Part shown: piece by piece, positions 1-8,398 of the stretch
Numbering within the stretch: the stretch's first letter is position 1
Layout of the letters: every line of letters begins with the position of its first letter
Assembly: GCA_903882935.1 (NCBI GenBank)
Contig: CAIRZB010000070.1
Span: forward strand, 1-64,000
Origin: an uncultured Parafilimonas sp.
Lineage (GTDB): Bacteria; Bacteroidota; Bacteroidia; Chitinophagales; Chitinophagaceae
Length of the DNA stretch: 64,000 bases
Reading direction: 5' to 3'
Translations under genes and position numbers: made by a program
Notes under the pieces: generated by a model
Seen by the model: the letters and a program-made list of their open reading frames with translations, nothing else
Databases searched by the model: none
What the model was told of the DNA's origin: nothing

Positions 1-85
1 GATATTCCAAGCAAGAATCGTCATCCGTAAACCGCTTATGAAAATTTATAGAATTCACGCCTTTGAATTTATCCAACATATCCAT
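1..85 (-). CDS. Partial transposase, probable IS1595 (ISXO2-like) family
   Basis: Reading leftwards from an ATG at 85, the frame is open to the window edge for 28 codons. It has the look of the extreme N-terminus of an IS1595-type transposase: a short lead, then FHKRF, then DDDSCLEY. This resembles the conserved start (F-K-x-F followed by an acid-rich stretch and C-x-x-Y) that precedes the zinc-binding region in that family. The rest lies outside the window. It is oriented the same way as the broken tag gene just upstream, and about 50 bases separate the two, enough for a terminal inverted repeat that I could not define. The identification rests on a short stretch only. Confidence 0.5.
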   Translation of the reverse strand, partial: MDMLDKFKGVNSINFHKRFTDDDSCLEY

Positions 86-135
86 GTCGCAAATATAAAT
101 CTTCTAATTTTAAAGTGCGACCTAAGTGCTAATTC

Positions 136-483
136 CTAACTGCCAAATTCCTTTTGCAGCACCAGTATTTTCTTGGCATTTTCTATGGCAGCATTAACTT
201 TAAGCCTGTTACGGATAATGCCAGCATTGTTCAGCAGCTCTGCAATCTTGGTTTCATTGTAGTTTGCCACCGTTTCAATATCAAATTGGTCGTATGCATC
301 AAAAAAGTTTTCTTTCTTTTTTAAAATAGTGTCCCAACTAAGGCCGGCCTGGTTTATTTCCAACACCAGCCGCGCAAACAGTTCATTGTCACTGTTAAGC
401 GGAAACCCATATTCGTTATCATGGTAATATTTGTGCACGTTGGTTTCGTCATATTTATCCACTACACCGCAATAGCCTTTTAA
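136..483 (-). pseudogene. tag: Remnant of DNA-3-methyladenine glycosylase I
   Basis: The readable part matches the N-terminal half of Tag, which removes 3-methyladenine from DNA. It includes the HDNEYG motif, the QAGLSWDTILKKKENF block and the NAGIIRNRLKV block. Intact Tag has about 190 residues; this frame stops after about 115, just beyond the IRNR block, so the C-terminal part with the second pair of zinc ligands is absent. The first zinc-ligand Cys (in KGYCGV) is encoded upstream of the only in-frame start codon (GTG at 462), and no ATG, GTG or TTG precedes it after the stop at 508-510. Both ends are therefore damaged. The probable IS1595 transposase starting 50 bases beyond the stop suggests an insertion cut the gene. 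Confidence 0.75.
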
Positions 484-494
484 GATAGCATCTA

Positions 495-518
495 TAACCC
501 TAAATCCCTAAAGGGACT
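495..518. repeat. Short inverted repeat (CCCTAAAGGG type)
   Basis: An imperfect palindrome with TCCC and GGGA arms around TAAA lies between the broken tag start and the amidohydrolase. The same kind of short CCCTAAAGGG element is common in Bacteroidota intergenic DNA. It coincides with the region where the tag reading frame loses its start. Confidence 0.35.
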
Positions 519-685
519 TTTTAAACTCCGTAAATAAATTGATTTCGTTACTATGTTTAGGCATGTCAAAAAAAAACAAATATGCCGTTGACCTACCAAA
601 ACTTTTAACGCAAGCTATCAATCATTTTATTAACTTCCAATTTCGTCGCGCAAATCATACATTAATAATTATTAAAGCAGCAAGC

Positions 686-2056
686 ATGATTAAACGTATT
701 GTTTCATTCTTCTTTTTCAGCAAACGTTATTGGGTTTCCTTACCCTCCTTTAGTCCGAAAGGAATCCTTTGGAGCGGATTGGGGTTTCTTATCTTCACTC
801 CCTTCTTCTCCAAGGCCCAATACTATACCACTGAAATAAACAAGAACGTGCAGGACGTGATGCCCAAAGTGGTTGAATGGCGCAGGCATTTTCACCAAAA
901 CCCGGAACTTTCCAACAGGGAATATAAAACCGGCGCACTGGTGGCAGAATATTTAAAATCCCTTGGGCTGGAAGTAAAGTACCCGGTTGCCAAAACAGGC
1001 GTGGTGGGCATTTTAAAAGGCGGCAAACCCGGCCCTGTCATCGCTTTGCGGGCTGATATGGATGCGTTGCCTGTAATAGAGCGGGTGGATGTGCCTTTCG
1101 CGTCAAAGGTGGTGGATACTTTTAACAACCAAACCGTGGGGGTGATGCATGCCTGCGGCCACGACAGCCATACCGCCATGCTGATGGGCGCCGCGACCGT
1201 GTTGAGCAAAATGAAAAACAATGTGCCGGGCACTGTTATATTTTTATTCCAGCCTGCGGAAGAAGGCCCCCCGGATAACGAGGAAGGTGGAGCGCCCCTT
1301 ATGATAAAGGAAGGTGCCTTGGACAACCCCAAACCGGAGGCCGTGTTCGGGCTGCACATTGAAAGTGCCATTGAAGCAGGCACCATTACGTATAAGCAAG
1401 GTTCGTTAATGGCATCAAGCGACTGGTTTAGCATAACCGTAAAAGGCAAGGGCAGCCATGGGTCGCAACCATGGAAGGGCGTTGACCCCATTGTTGTTTC
1501 CTCGCAAATTATACAGGGCCTGCAAACCATTGTGAGCCGTCAGGAAGACCTTACCATAGCCCCCGCAGTTATTACGGTGGGTACCATCAACGCCGGCGTG
1601 CGCAGCAACATTATTCCCGAGCAATGTATTATGCGTGGCACCATACGCACACTTGACAGTAAAATGCAGCAGGATATTTATGCCCGCATTAAACGCACAG
1701 CACATAGCATTGCCGAGAGTGCGGGTGCCACCGCCGATGTAGACATACAAAACAAAACACTGGTAACCTACAACGATTCTGCTCTTGTAACCAGGGCCTT
1801 GCCAGCTTTGCAGGCCGCCGCAGGTTTGGGCAACGTACGGGCCGACCAATGGGTTACCGGCGCAGAGGATTTCTCGTTTTACGGCACCAAAGCGCCATCC
1901 TTCTTTTTCTTTTTGGGTGGTATGCCTAAGGGTAGCGACCCTGCTAAGGCTCCTCCGCACCATACAGCCGACTTTTATATTGATGAAAGCGGTTTTGATG
2001 TAGGTGTTAAAGCATTTTGCCAGATAGTGTTGAATTATGGGGCGGCGAAGAAATAG
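686..2056 (+). CDS. M20 family amidohydrolase (N-acyl amino acid/hippurate hydrolase type), exported
   Basis: Metallopeptidase-fold hydrolase of the M20D amidohydrolase group, expected to cleave N-acyl or amide bonds of amino acids. Family motifs are plain: HACGHDSH (metal binding), PAEEG (catalytic Glu region) and TGAEDFSFY near the C-terminus. The frame is open upstream to 539, but the ATG at 686 is preferred because it gives a short positively charged segment, a hydrophobic stretch and a signal cleavage site (KA-Q) before the conserved domain at about residue 45. Mature length of about 415 residues fits the family. It stands alone, transcribed rightwards. Substrate cannot be told from sequence. 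Confidence 0.88.
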   Translation: MIKRIVSFFFFSKRYWVSLPSFSPKGILWSGLGFLIFTPFFSKAQYYTTEINKNVQDVMPKVVEWRRHFHQNPELSNREYKTGALVAEYLKSLGLEVKYPVAKTGVVGILKGGKPGPVIALRADMDALPVIERVDVPFASKVVDTFNNQTVGVMHACGHDSHTAMLMGAATVLSKMKNNVPGTVIFLFQPAEEGPPDNEEGGAPLMIKEGALDNPKPEAVFGLHIESAIEAGTITYKQGSLMASSDWFSITVKGKGSHGSQPWKGVDPIVVSSQIIQGLQTIVSRQEDLTIAPAVITVGTINAGVRSNIIPEQCIMRGTIRTLDSKMQQDIYARIKRTAHSIAESAGATADVDIQNKTLVTYNDSALVTRALPALQAAAGLGNVRADQWVTGAEDFSFYGTKAPSFFFFLGGMPKGSDPAKAPPHHTADFYIDESGFDVGVKAFCQIVLNYGAAKK

Positions 2057-2069
2057 GGGGGATGGTAAT

Positions 2070-2128
2070 TATCTACCCACCAAATGTTTTTTAAAAAAAC
2101 TAGCTTACTACAGTTTGGTGGGTGGATA
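2070..2128. repeat. Long inverted repeat, 15-bp arms
   Basis: Arms at 2070-2084 and 2114-2128 (the latter beginning TTTGGTGGG) pair over 15 bases with a single G-T wobble, around a 29-base A/T-rich centre. It lies 14 bases after the amidohydrolase stop, so it may end that transcript. The long loop and lack of a T-run make it unlike a standard intrinsic terminator. Confidence 0.5.
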
Positions 2129-2166
2129 GTGCCTGCGGATTTTAACGTTGCGAAATGTGGGTTTGC

Positions 2167-2310
2167 CTATTTTCGGCAAGTACAGCCAATTTGCAAACCT
2201 GCCTTGCTTGCTTTTAATCCCTCGGTGGCATAGCCGTCAAATTTCCACCATTTTTTGCCGCCAAAGAGTTCCTTTACCTTAAAGCCAACGCGTGGCCAGA
2301 GGCTGGGCAT
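2167..2310 (-). CDS. Small ORF of 47 codons, possible gene fragment
   Basis: Reads from ATG at 2310 to TAG at 2167 and encodes a compact, hydrophilic, Lys- and Trp-rich peptide containing PRVGFK, ELFGGKKWW and DGYATEG. Composition looks like real protein rather than chance, and the frame is closed upstream four codons before the ATG. I do not recognise the family. It could be the surviving C-terminal end of a decayed gene or a small protein. Confidence 0.25.
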   Translation of the reverse strand: MPSLWPRVGFKVKELFGGKKWWKFDGYATEGLKASKAGLQIGCTCRK

Positions 2311-2392
2311 ATTCAGCAACACTCAAAAATTTGCAGCAGCCTGCCTACTTTACAAGGTTTATTGAATTTTTATAACAGGAAATTGCATTGGG

Positions 2393-2842
2393 ATGAATTA
2401 TTTAATACGGGATTGTGAAAGAAACGACCTGCCTGCTTTGGTTGGTTTATGCGTGGAACATGCCATTTACGAACAAGCCGAATACAGCCCTGAAGGGAAA
2501 TTAGAACGGCTTGAACAAGCATTGTTCGCCAAACACCCACCGCTGTTTTGCCAAGTGGTAGAATGCGACGGCACAGTGGCTGGCTATGTATCGTATGTGT
2601 TTGAATATACCACCTGGGATGCAGGGTATATATTGTATATGGATTGCTTGTTTCTATTACCACAGTATCGCGGTAACGGTATCGGCCGCGTAATTATGGA
2701 CAAACTGTTAGTGATTGCGGCAGAACAATCATGCGTGGCTATTGAGTGGCAAACCCCTTCATTCAATGCGGATGGCATACGGTTTTACAAAAAAATAGGC
2801 GCAAAGGGCAACGAAAAAATACGCTTTGCCATTAAAATGTAA
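2393..2842 (+). CDS. GNAT family N-acetyltransferase (diamine acetyltransferase-like)
   Basis: A 149-residue single-domain GNAT protein, which transfers acetyl from acetyl-CoA to an amine. The core motif A is visible as LFLLPQYRGNGIGRVIMDKL (acetyl-CoA pyrophosphate loop R-G-x-G-x-G/R), followed by a C-terminal GIRFYKKIGA strand typical of spermidine/spermine and diamine acetyltransferases. The start ATG fits the usual N-terminus (IRDCERNDLPAL). It is a single gene with no operon partner. The exact amine acceptor is not determinable. Confidence 0.85.
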   Translation: MNYLIRDCERNDLPALVGLCVEHAIYEQAEYSPEGKLERLEQALFAKHPPLFCQVVECDGTVAGYVSYVFEYTTWDAGYILYMDCLFLLPQYRGNGIGRVIMDKLLVIAAEQSCVAIEWQTPSFNADGIRFYKKIGAKGNEKIRFAIKM

Positions 2843-2872
2843 ACACGAATAATATCCACTAAGGCTTTTCGT

Positions 2873-3622
2873 TTATGCAAACCACTCAAACATGGTTGTT
2901 AAAGGCATATTCTTTTTTACATCCCCTGTAATATCGCGCAACACCTTGCCTTCCTGCATTTGCACCAGCCTGTTGCCGTATTGGTGGGCATCCTTAAGGT
3001 TATGGGTTACAAATAGGGCGGTAAGATTATATTCCTTAACCAACGTATCGGCCAAGCTTAATACCGCTTGGGCTGAACGAGGGTCCAGCGCGGCCGTTGG
3101 TTCGTCCAGCAATAGTATTTCGGTATGGTCCATAACGCTCATCAGCAGGGTTAGCGCCTGGCGCTGGCCGCCGGAGAGACTGCCCATGGCTTGGTTTGTT
3201 TTGTTTTCCAACCCCATGCCCAGCATGGCAATTTTATCCTGCACTGTTTTTTTAAAGGCGGCATTGGTGCCGATGGATAGCTTTTTTGGCTGGGCACGCA
3301 AAGCCGCCAGCCTAAAGTTATCCAATATGGTTAAATCAGGCGCGGTGCCGTTAAACGGGTTTTGAAACACCCGCGCCATCCATTTGCTGCGCTGGTAGTC
3401 ATGGAGTTGGGTAACATTCACATTGTTAATAGTAATGGTGCCCTCACTGCAAAACTCACTGCCTGCAACCATATTCAACAGGGTGCTTTTGCCGCTGCCG
3501 TTGCTGCCTATCATCACCACAAATTCACCCTTGTTTATGTGCAGCGAAACTTCCCTCAAGGCAGTAACCTCGTTTACTTTGCCCTTGTTGAAAACTTTGG
3601 TTATATGTTTGATGTCAATCAT
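2873..3622 (-). CDS. ABC transporter ATP-binding protein (substrate importer of the TrpXYZ/BMP-like type)
   Basis: ATPase of a three-gene importer. Walker A is GSNGSGKST, the signature is LSGGQRQAL, Walker B is ILLLDEPTAALD and the switch His is in FVTHNL. The longer frame begins at 3661, but the ATG at 3622 is chosen because it starts the conserved strand (MIDIKHITKVF), giving 249 residues, the usual size. The permease gene ends 68 bases upstream and the binding-protein gene precedes that, all in one direction, so the three probably form one operon. It works in the cytoplasm on the inner membrane. Confidence 0.88.
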   Translation of the reverse strand: MIDIKHITKVFNKGKVNEVTALREVSLHINKGEFVVMIGSNGSGKSTLLNMVAGSEFCSEGTITINNVNVTQLHDYQRSKWMARVFQNPFNGTAPDLTILDNFRLAALRAQPKKLSIGTNAAFKKTVQDKIAMLGMGLENKTNQAMGSLSGGQRQALTLLMSVMDHTEILLLDEPTAALDPRSAQAVLSLADTLVKEYNLTALFVTHNLKDAHQYGNRLVQMQEGKVLRDITGDVKKNMPLTTMFEWFA

Positions 3623-3690
3623 TAAATAGAAGTTTGTTATTTCTCTCGTTTGCCAAGGCACATATTGTATAAAACGGGTAAACTCGTGAA

Positions 3691-4569
3691 CTATGGAACT
3701 CGCAAACTGGTTAACTTTCCCACCCTTGGCAAAGCCACAATCAACAACACAAACAATGCAGTAATTAATTTAAGCATGTTGGGGTTAACATGCAATTGCA
3801 GCGATGTGGCCAGCACAAACTGGAAAATAATGCTGCCGACTACCACCAGTATTATTTGTTTGCCAATGCCGGTTATATTAAACCAAATACGCAGGGCGTC
3901 TGCAATAAGTACAGAGCCCAACCCGGTTATTACAATGCCTATGCCCATGTTTATATCCGTAAAACCTTGGTATTGCGCTGCCAAAAAACCACTTAAGGCA
4001 GTAAAAGCATTTGCTATTGCCAGACCGGTAATCTTCATACGGTCTGTGTTAACGCCTATGGCCCTAGTCATGGTAGGGCTGTTGCCTGTGGCCCGCATGG
4101 CAATACCAAAATCTGTGCGTAACAGCCAGGTAAGCAGGAGCGCCAAAAGACTTATTAGAATCAGCCCGATGGCCACTTGGTTATAAGTTTCGTCGGTAAA
4201 TAGGGTGACACTGGTAAAAATAGTGCTTACGTTAATCAACGGCACATTGCTTCTGCCGAGGATGAGGAGGTTGATGGAATACAGACCCGTCATCACCAAA
4301 ATGCCTGAGAGAAGTGCGTCTATTTTTAGCTTGGTGTGTATTAGGCCAGTGCAAATGCCGGCTGCAGCCCCCGCAGAAATGCTCACTGGCAACACTGCAT
4401 AAATGGGCCAATGGCTGGTAATCAACACGGCCGTAACCGTGGCGCCAAGTGTATAGCTGCCGTCGGTGGTAATATCGGGCATGTTGAATATTTTCATGGT
4501 GATGAAAATACCCATGGCCATGCTGCCGAGGCATAGCCCAAACTGCAATGCATCAAGGTAAAACTGCAT
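3691..4569 (-). CDS. ABC transporter permease (LivH/BPD_transp_2 type)
   Basis: A 292-residue hydrophobic protein with about eight to nine membrane helices, containing the conserved N-terminal MPDITTDGSYTLGA segment and the ATGNSPTMTRAIGV segment of the permeases that pair with PF04392 binding proteins. Its ATG shares its first base with the last base of the binding-protein stop codon, which shows tight translational coupling. It forms the membrane channel of the importer. Known members of this group carry aromatic amino acids or unknown small solutes; the substrate here is open. Confidence 0.85.
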   Translation of the reverse strand: MQFYLDALQFGLCLGSMAMGIFITMKIFNMPDITTDGSYTLGATVTAVLITSHWPIYAVLPVSISAGAAAGICTGLIHTKLKIDALLSGILVMTGLYSINLLILGRSNVPLINVSTIFTSVTLFTDETYNQVAIGLILISLLALLLTWLLRTDFGIAMRATGNSPTMTRAIGVNTDRMKITGLAIANAFTALSGFLAAQYQGFTDINMGIGIVITGLGSVLIADALRIWFNITGIGKQIILVVVGSIIFQFVLATSLQLHVNPNMLKLITALFVLLIVALPRVGKLTSLRVP

Positions 4570-5543
4570 TATTGTATTGCTTGAAAGGTATCAGGAATTG
4601 TTAACCCGTATTTTTTTGCCGCCGCTGGGTTATACACCTTTTTACGCAGCTTAACCATTTCCCACTTAAGGTGCGTAGTATCTTTAGTCTGCAGGTATTT
4701 TGCCGCCTGTTCGCCGGCCTGGTAACCCCATTGGTAAATGTCGGCACCGTAAGCGGCCACCGCGCCACGCTGCACAAGGCCGGCTTCGCTGGTAAACACG
4801 GGCACATAGGCTTTGTCGCAATTTTTTACTATGGTTTCAAAAGAGGCGAAAATAGTGTTATCGGGGTTGGCAAAAAATGCGTCCAGGTTTTTAGATAGGA
4901 GGGAGGAGGTCACCAACTGCACTTCCGCGGAGGCATTCACGGGCAACGCCACGAGGTTGATGTTGTTGGCTTTGGCCAGCTGCTGGATGCGTTCCATGGC
5001 ATCTACCGACTGTGGTTCGCTTTGGTTATACACTATACCCACATTAAGTTTACCGGCCTTGGGCTTTACTATTTTTGGTATCAGTAAAAAGGAAGTGTCG
5101 ATATAATCAAGGTTCTCGCCTGTGCCGAACAGGTTTTTAGGCGGGTTGCCTTGGGCATCGTTCAGCTTCATTATTTCCGGGGTGGGGGCAACCATCATAC
5201 ATACGGGTATGGTCTTGGTGTTTTGCAAAGCGGTGATGGTGGGCAGCGAGGGGCAGGTGGCCAGTACATCCACCTTTTCGGCAATAAAATACTTTATTAT
5301 CTGCGTAAGGGTGGGTATATCGCCCTGTGCGTTGCGGTATACTACTTTCAGGGTGCCTTTTTTCTCGTCAAAGCCGTTTTTTTGCAGGGCATCCATAAAA
5401 CCAACCCTTGCCCGGCCGATGGTATTGTCTTCAAACGCATCGGCAAAGCCTACCACTGGCACGCTGTTTTTAGCCTTGTCTGGCGCTTGCTGGCAGGAAA
5501 GGGCTGTTACCAAAATTAATGCAATGAATGGTATTTTTTTCAT
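4569..5543 (-). CDS. ABC transporter substrate-binding lipoprotein (PF04392 family)
   Basis: First gene of the importer operon. The first 17 residues are a lipoprotein signal ending in ALSC, so the protein should be lipid-anchored in the envelope. The rest is a two-lobed periplasmic binding fold with the family features VVGFADAFEDNTIGRAR, VLATCPSLPT and VGIVYNQSEPQS. The family includes TrpX, a tryptophan-binding protein, but sequence alone does not fix the ligand. Length (324) is normal. Confidence 0.85.
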   Translation of the reverse strand: MKKIPFIALILVTALSCQQAPDKAKNSVPVVGFADAFEDNTIGRARVGFMDALQKNGFDEKKGTLKVVYRNAQGDIPTLTQIIKYFIAEKVDVLATCPSLPTITALQNTKTIPVCMMVAPTPEIMKLNDAQGNPPKNLFGTGENLDYIDTSFLLIPKIVKPKAGKLNVGIVYNQSEPQSVDAMERIQQLAKANNINLVALPVNASAEVQLVTSSLLSKNLDAFFANPDNTIFASFETIVKNCDKAYVPVFTSEAGLVQRGAVAAYGADIYQWGYQAGEQAAKYLQTKDTTHLKWEMVKLRKKVYNPAAAKKYGLTIPDTFQAIQ

Positions 5544-5582
5544 CGTTAAATATTAAAAAGTCGTCATTATAAATTGGATAGA

Positions 5583-5879
5583 TTAATTGCCTGGCATGAG
5601 AAAATAGCGGATAATTTGAATTGCAAACACGGCTACATTAAAAATTCTTAACCAAGCAGCTACCGGGATGTCTTTCTTAGTTATTCGCAAAAAAAGCAAG
5701 CACAACTGTAAGATACTATTTATTAACAGAGCGCCAAAGGTGCCTAATATCACAATCGTGCCCTCAACAGGCTGATTGTTGATAAAATTGCGTGTGTTTA
5801 ATATTACTAAACCAAACAAAAAACAAAGGTTACATATAAACGCCAGTTTTGACAGAAACGAGACCCATTTATTCTTCAT
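5583..5879 (-). CDS. Small membrane protein, unknown function
   Basis: Encodes 98 residues with three hydrophobic segments: about residues 10-28, 42-64 and 75-93. Polar loops lie between them, and the N-terminus is basic. It has no recognisable motif. It sits 39 bases upstream of the ABC importer genes in the same direction and may be the first gene of that transcript. Confidence 0.65.
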   Translation of the reverse strand: MKNKWVSFLSKLAFICNLCFLFGLVILNTRNFINNQPVEGTIVILGTFGALLINSILQLCLLFLRITKKDIPVAAWLRIFNVAVFAIQIIRYFLMPGN

Positions 5880-6033
5880 AGCAGTTAAAAAATTGTTGAT
5901 AAGCTGTTAGCTTCAAGCTTCTGGCAAAAAGTGCTGCCATTGCATCTTTCTAAAACCTAACAGGTATAATTCTGCGATTTCTATTTGCATGCTAAGTTAG
6001 CAGAATAACAAAAGCCGCCTGCAATAGTTTAAT

Positions 6034-6061
6034 AAAAAAGCCCCCCGAGGAATCGGGGGGC
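6034..6061 (-). terminator. Intrinsic terminator after bacilliredoxin gene
   Basis: A perfect 9-bp G/C-rich stem (GCCCCCCGA pairing with TCGGGGGGC) with a GGAA loop lies at 6040-6061. On the minus strand it is followed by six T residues (6039-6034). It is placed about 58 bases after the bacilliredoxin stop. Confidence 0.85.
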
Positions 6062-6118
6062 GGTATTTACTAACCCATCCATGTACAAAAGCTGCATGGA
6101 CTTAATTTTTAACCCCAA

Positions 6119-6532
6119 TTAACAATACTCGTTAAAGGCGGCAATAAGATTGTGGGCAATTACTTGTGCAGGGCGGCCTTCAATTTGGTGGCGCTCTATC
6201 ATGTGTACCAACTCGCCGTTCTTAAACAATGCTACTGCCGGCGATGATGGTGGGTAAGGCAACAAATGCTCGCGCATTTTTTTTACCGCGTCCACATCAA
6301 AGCCTGCAAATACCGTTGTAAGGCGCTCTGGTTTTTTTTCTGAATTATATACTGCCATTAAAACACCTGGCCTCGCGCTGCCCGCAGAACAACCACAAAC
6401 TGAATTGATCATCACCAATGTGGTTCCATCCTGCGCAAGCGTGCTGTCTACTTCTTCCGGCGTAAGCAGTTCGTCAAACCCGTGTTCGGTCAACTCTGCT
6501 TTCATCGGCATTACTATCTGTGCTGGATACAT
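6119..6532 (-). CDS. Bacilliredoxin, BrxA/BrxB (YphP/YqiW) family
   Basis: A 137-residue thioredoxin-fold protein of the DUF1094 family. In Bacillus these proteins remove bacillithiol from protein cysteines. The CGC active motif is present (NSVCGCSAG, Cys46 and Cys48), along with conserved YPPSSPAVALFK and ERHQIEGR segments. Bacteroidota homologues are common even where the thiol cofactor differs, so the cofactor is uncertain. Single gene with its own promoter and terminator. Confidence 0.9.
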   Translation of the reverse strand: MYPAQIVMPMKAELTEHGFDELLTPEEVDSTLAQDGTTLVMINSVCGCSAGSARPGVLMAVYNSEKKPERLTTVFAGFDVDAVKKMREHLLPYPPSSPAVALFKNGELVHMIERHQIEGRPAQVIAHNLIAAFNEYC

Positions 6533-6563
6533 TGTTTTTTCCCTCCGTTTCTTTTTATGAATA

Positions 6564-6593
6564 CAAAGCTAAATCAAAAATAGGAATGGCAAA
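6564..6593 (-). promoter_or_regulatory. Bacteroidota-type promoter for bacilliredoxin
   Basis: On the minus strand TTTG (6593-6590), 18 bases, then TAGCTTTG (6571-6564) matches the TTTG/TAnnTTTG consensus of the Bacteroidota primary sigma factor. This places the transcript start about 25 bases before the ATG at 6532. An overlapping second TAnnTTTG match is at 6582-6575. Confidence 0.55.
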
Positions 6594-6772
6594 AAAGTAA
6601 ATTAACGCCATTGTGACATGAATTGGAGGCGATTTTTGGTGTATCGTGCCTAAATGGCGGTTTAGTAAAAAAAATATGCCGACCTGTCTCACCCAAGCCG
6701 TTTTTTTTGCCATGGTATATTATTTGGACAACCATCCACATAATTATTTATAAAACCTAAAATTGATAGTGT

Positions 6773-7195
6773 ATGACACTCGTAAAACACAACTACCGCA
6801 ATTTCAACAACTTTGTTGATGAGTTATTTAACCAATTGCCCGCAAACGTGAGCAGGGATCTTGGTTTAAACGTACCGCCGGTTAACATTCACGAAACGGC
6901 CGACGCATTTCATGTAGAAGTATCTGCCCCAGGCCTAAACAGGGAAGACTTTAAGGTTAACCTTGAAAAAGGCTTGCTTACCATTAGCTACGAAAAGAAA
7001 GCCGACAGTGAGCAGAAAGATTACAAAACACACCGCAGGGAGTTTACCGTAAGCAGCTTTAAACGCAGTTTTAGTGTGGAAGACAAGATTAATGTGGACG
7101 GCATACAGGCCAAGTACGACAACGGCGTGCTTAAACTGTTGTTGCCCAAAAAGGAAGAAGTGAAGGTATCGCCTAAAGAAATTGCGATACAGTAA
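6773..7195 (+). CDS. Small heat shock protein, Hsp20/alpha-crystallin family
   Basis: A 140-residue ATP-independent chaperone that holds unfolding proteins. The alpha-crystallin domain spans roughly residues 38-128, with VPPVNIHETADAF at its start, the SAPGLNREDFKV strand, and the family-typical A-x-x-x-N-G-V-L-K-L motif (KYDNGVLKLLLPK). The C-terminal I-x-I anchor used in oligomer assembly appears as EIAIQ. No CIRCE-like operator was seen upstream. Confidence 0.93.
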   Translation: MTLVKHNYRNFNNFVDELFNQLPANVSRDLGLNVPPVNIHETADAFHVEVSAPGLNREDFKVNLEKGLLTISYEKKADSEQKDYKTHRREFTVSSFKRSFSVEDKINVDGIQAKYDNGVLKLLLPKKEEVKVSPKEIAIQ

Positions 7196-7258
7196 TAACG
7201 TAAGCATTTTTCATCGGCCCCGTTTTTTTGGGGGCCGCCAGTTGGTTTTGGTTTAGTA

Positions 7259-7287
7259 CCCCTGTGTTTTTTAACACGGGGGTTTTT
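7259..7287 (+). terminator. Intrinsic terminator after hsp20
   Basis: CCCC-T-GTGTT pairs with AACAC-G-GGGG around a TTTT loop (7259-7282), followed by five T residues. A shorter G/C hairpin at 7216-7236 precedes it. Confidence 0.75.
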
Positions 7288-7317
7288 GTTTTGTAGTGTG
7301 GGCATACCTGGCCATTG

Positions 7318-8349
7318 CTATAAAGATTCCCGCACGGTCAGGTAAAATGGTATGGCGATGTGCTCGGTGGAGCGGTTTAATATTAATTCAGCAGTTTTTG
7401 CCCCCATCAGTTGAAAGTCGGTTGAAATGGTTGTTATGCCTTTTAATATTATTTTTTTAAGCGGCGTCTCGTTATAGCTAATCACCCCTACCTGCCTGCC
7501 CACCTTTAAGCCCGTGGGCAATATTTTTTCAATCAGCAACACAAGGTCATTTTCCATCAGGCTAATGTACACCGTCCCTTCCTCAATGGGTTCTTGCTCC
7601 ATATTATTTACCACGGCATAATTAAAGGCATATTGGCTGCAAAACCGTTTAAAACCTTCAATAATTTCGTGTGCGTGGTACGTGTATTCGGGAAAAATAA
7701 TTTTTATCGTGTGGTATTTCCCCAGTTTGCCCAACGCCTGGTGCAGGGCATCATAAATGTCTTTTTCAAAATTTTCGTATACCGCCCCGTAGCTGCCCTC
7801 AATACCGGGTATCAGCTTATCCATAACAATCAGCTTGTTTTTGGGTATGGTGTTAATAATGTCACTGGCAGCTTCACCCCCCTCTAAAAAATGCGGTATA
7901 ATAACATAATGTGTGTAATCGTCTTTTCGGTTCAGCAATAGTTTTTTAAATAAGGCAAAGTCGTTGTTATATATATAAAAATCAATGGCGGCGTTTTCGC
8001 CGAGTGCCGCAACAAAGGCATCGTAAATAATTTTTTTGTGGGTGCTAAGTTTGTTAAACAGCAAAAAAACCTTCACGGGCTGCTTAAACTCAGTTTTTGT
8101 TACAAAATAACCTTTGCCTGGCACTGAGCCTATTACCCCCAGTTTTTTCAGGTGCCGGTAAGCGCGTTCGGCGGTGTCTCTGGAAATTTCCAATTCGTAA
8201 CTAAGGTCGTTTATGGATGGCAGCAGGTAGTCTTTTTCAATCTTCCCGCTCTCGATGGCCTTTAGTATGGAGTTGGTCAACTGCACATATTTGGGTGTGA
8301 TGGATTGCTCGTCAATGCTTACCAACTGGTATAAATTTTCAGATGCCAT
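7318..8349 (-). CDS. GntR-family regulator with LacI-like sensor domain, probable rhamnose regulator
   Basis: The N-terminal winged helix (about residues 15-85) carries the GntR signature LPSINDLSYELEISRDTAERAYRHL, and the rest resembles a periplasmic-binding/LacI sensor domain (VISYNETPLKKIILKGITTISTD near the end). It is divergent from the rhamnosidase gene and next to rhaT and the aldolase fusion. From that context I infer it controls rhamnose use and senses rhamnose or a pathway intermediate. A palindrome over its own promoter could be its operator. Length of 343 is normal for this regulator type in Bacteroidota. Confidence 0.85.
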   Translation of the reverse strand: MASENLYQLVSIDEQSITPKYVQLTNSILKAIESGKIEKDYLLPSINDLSYELEISRDTAERAYRHLKKLGVIGSVPGKGYFVTKTEFKQPVKVFLLFNKLSTHKKIIYDAFVAALGENAAIDFYIYNNDFALFKKLLLNRKDDYTHYVIIPHFLEGGEAASDIINTIPKNKLIVMDKLIPGIEGSYGAVYENFEKDIYDALHQALGKLGKYHTIKIIFPEYTYHAHEIIEGFKRFCSQYAFNYAVVNNMEQEPIEEGTVYISLMENDLVLLIEKILPTGLKVGRQVGVISYNETPLKKIILKGITTISTDFQLMGAKTAELILNRSTEHIAIPFYLTVRESL

Positions 8350-8398
8350 ACACGTGGTAGTTTGTAAATTTTTGTTTATGGTGGATTGGTTGCGTGGG

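Larger units (their letters stand above)
2057..2392. other. Intergenic stretch with a large inverted repeat and a small minus-strand ORF
   Basis: This 336-base gap holds a long hairpin at 2070-2128 and a 47-codon open frame on the minus strand at 2167-2310, each listed separately. Nothing else recognisable was seen. No clear promoter for the acetyltransferase downstream was found. Confidence 0.6.

Noticed and set aside
892-1963. Two long minus-strand frames opposite the amidohydrolase
   Set aside because: No family signal, and the plus-strand gene has all M20 motifs.
2873-5543. Naming the ABC importer trpXYZ
   Set aside because: Family membership is clear but no tryptophan-specific regulation (T-box or trp operator) was seen, so the substrate is left open.
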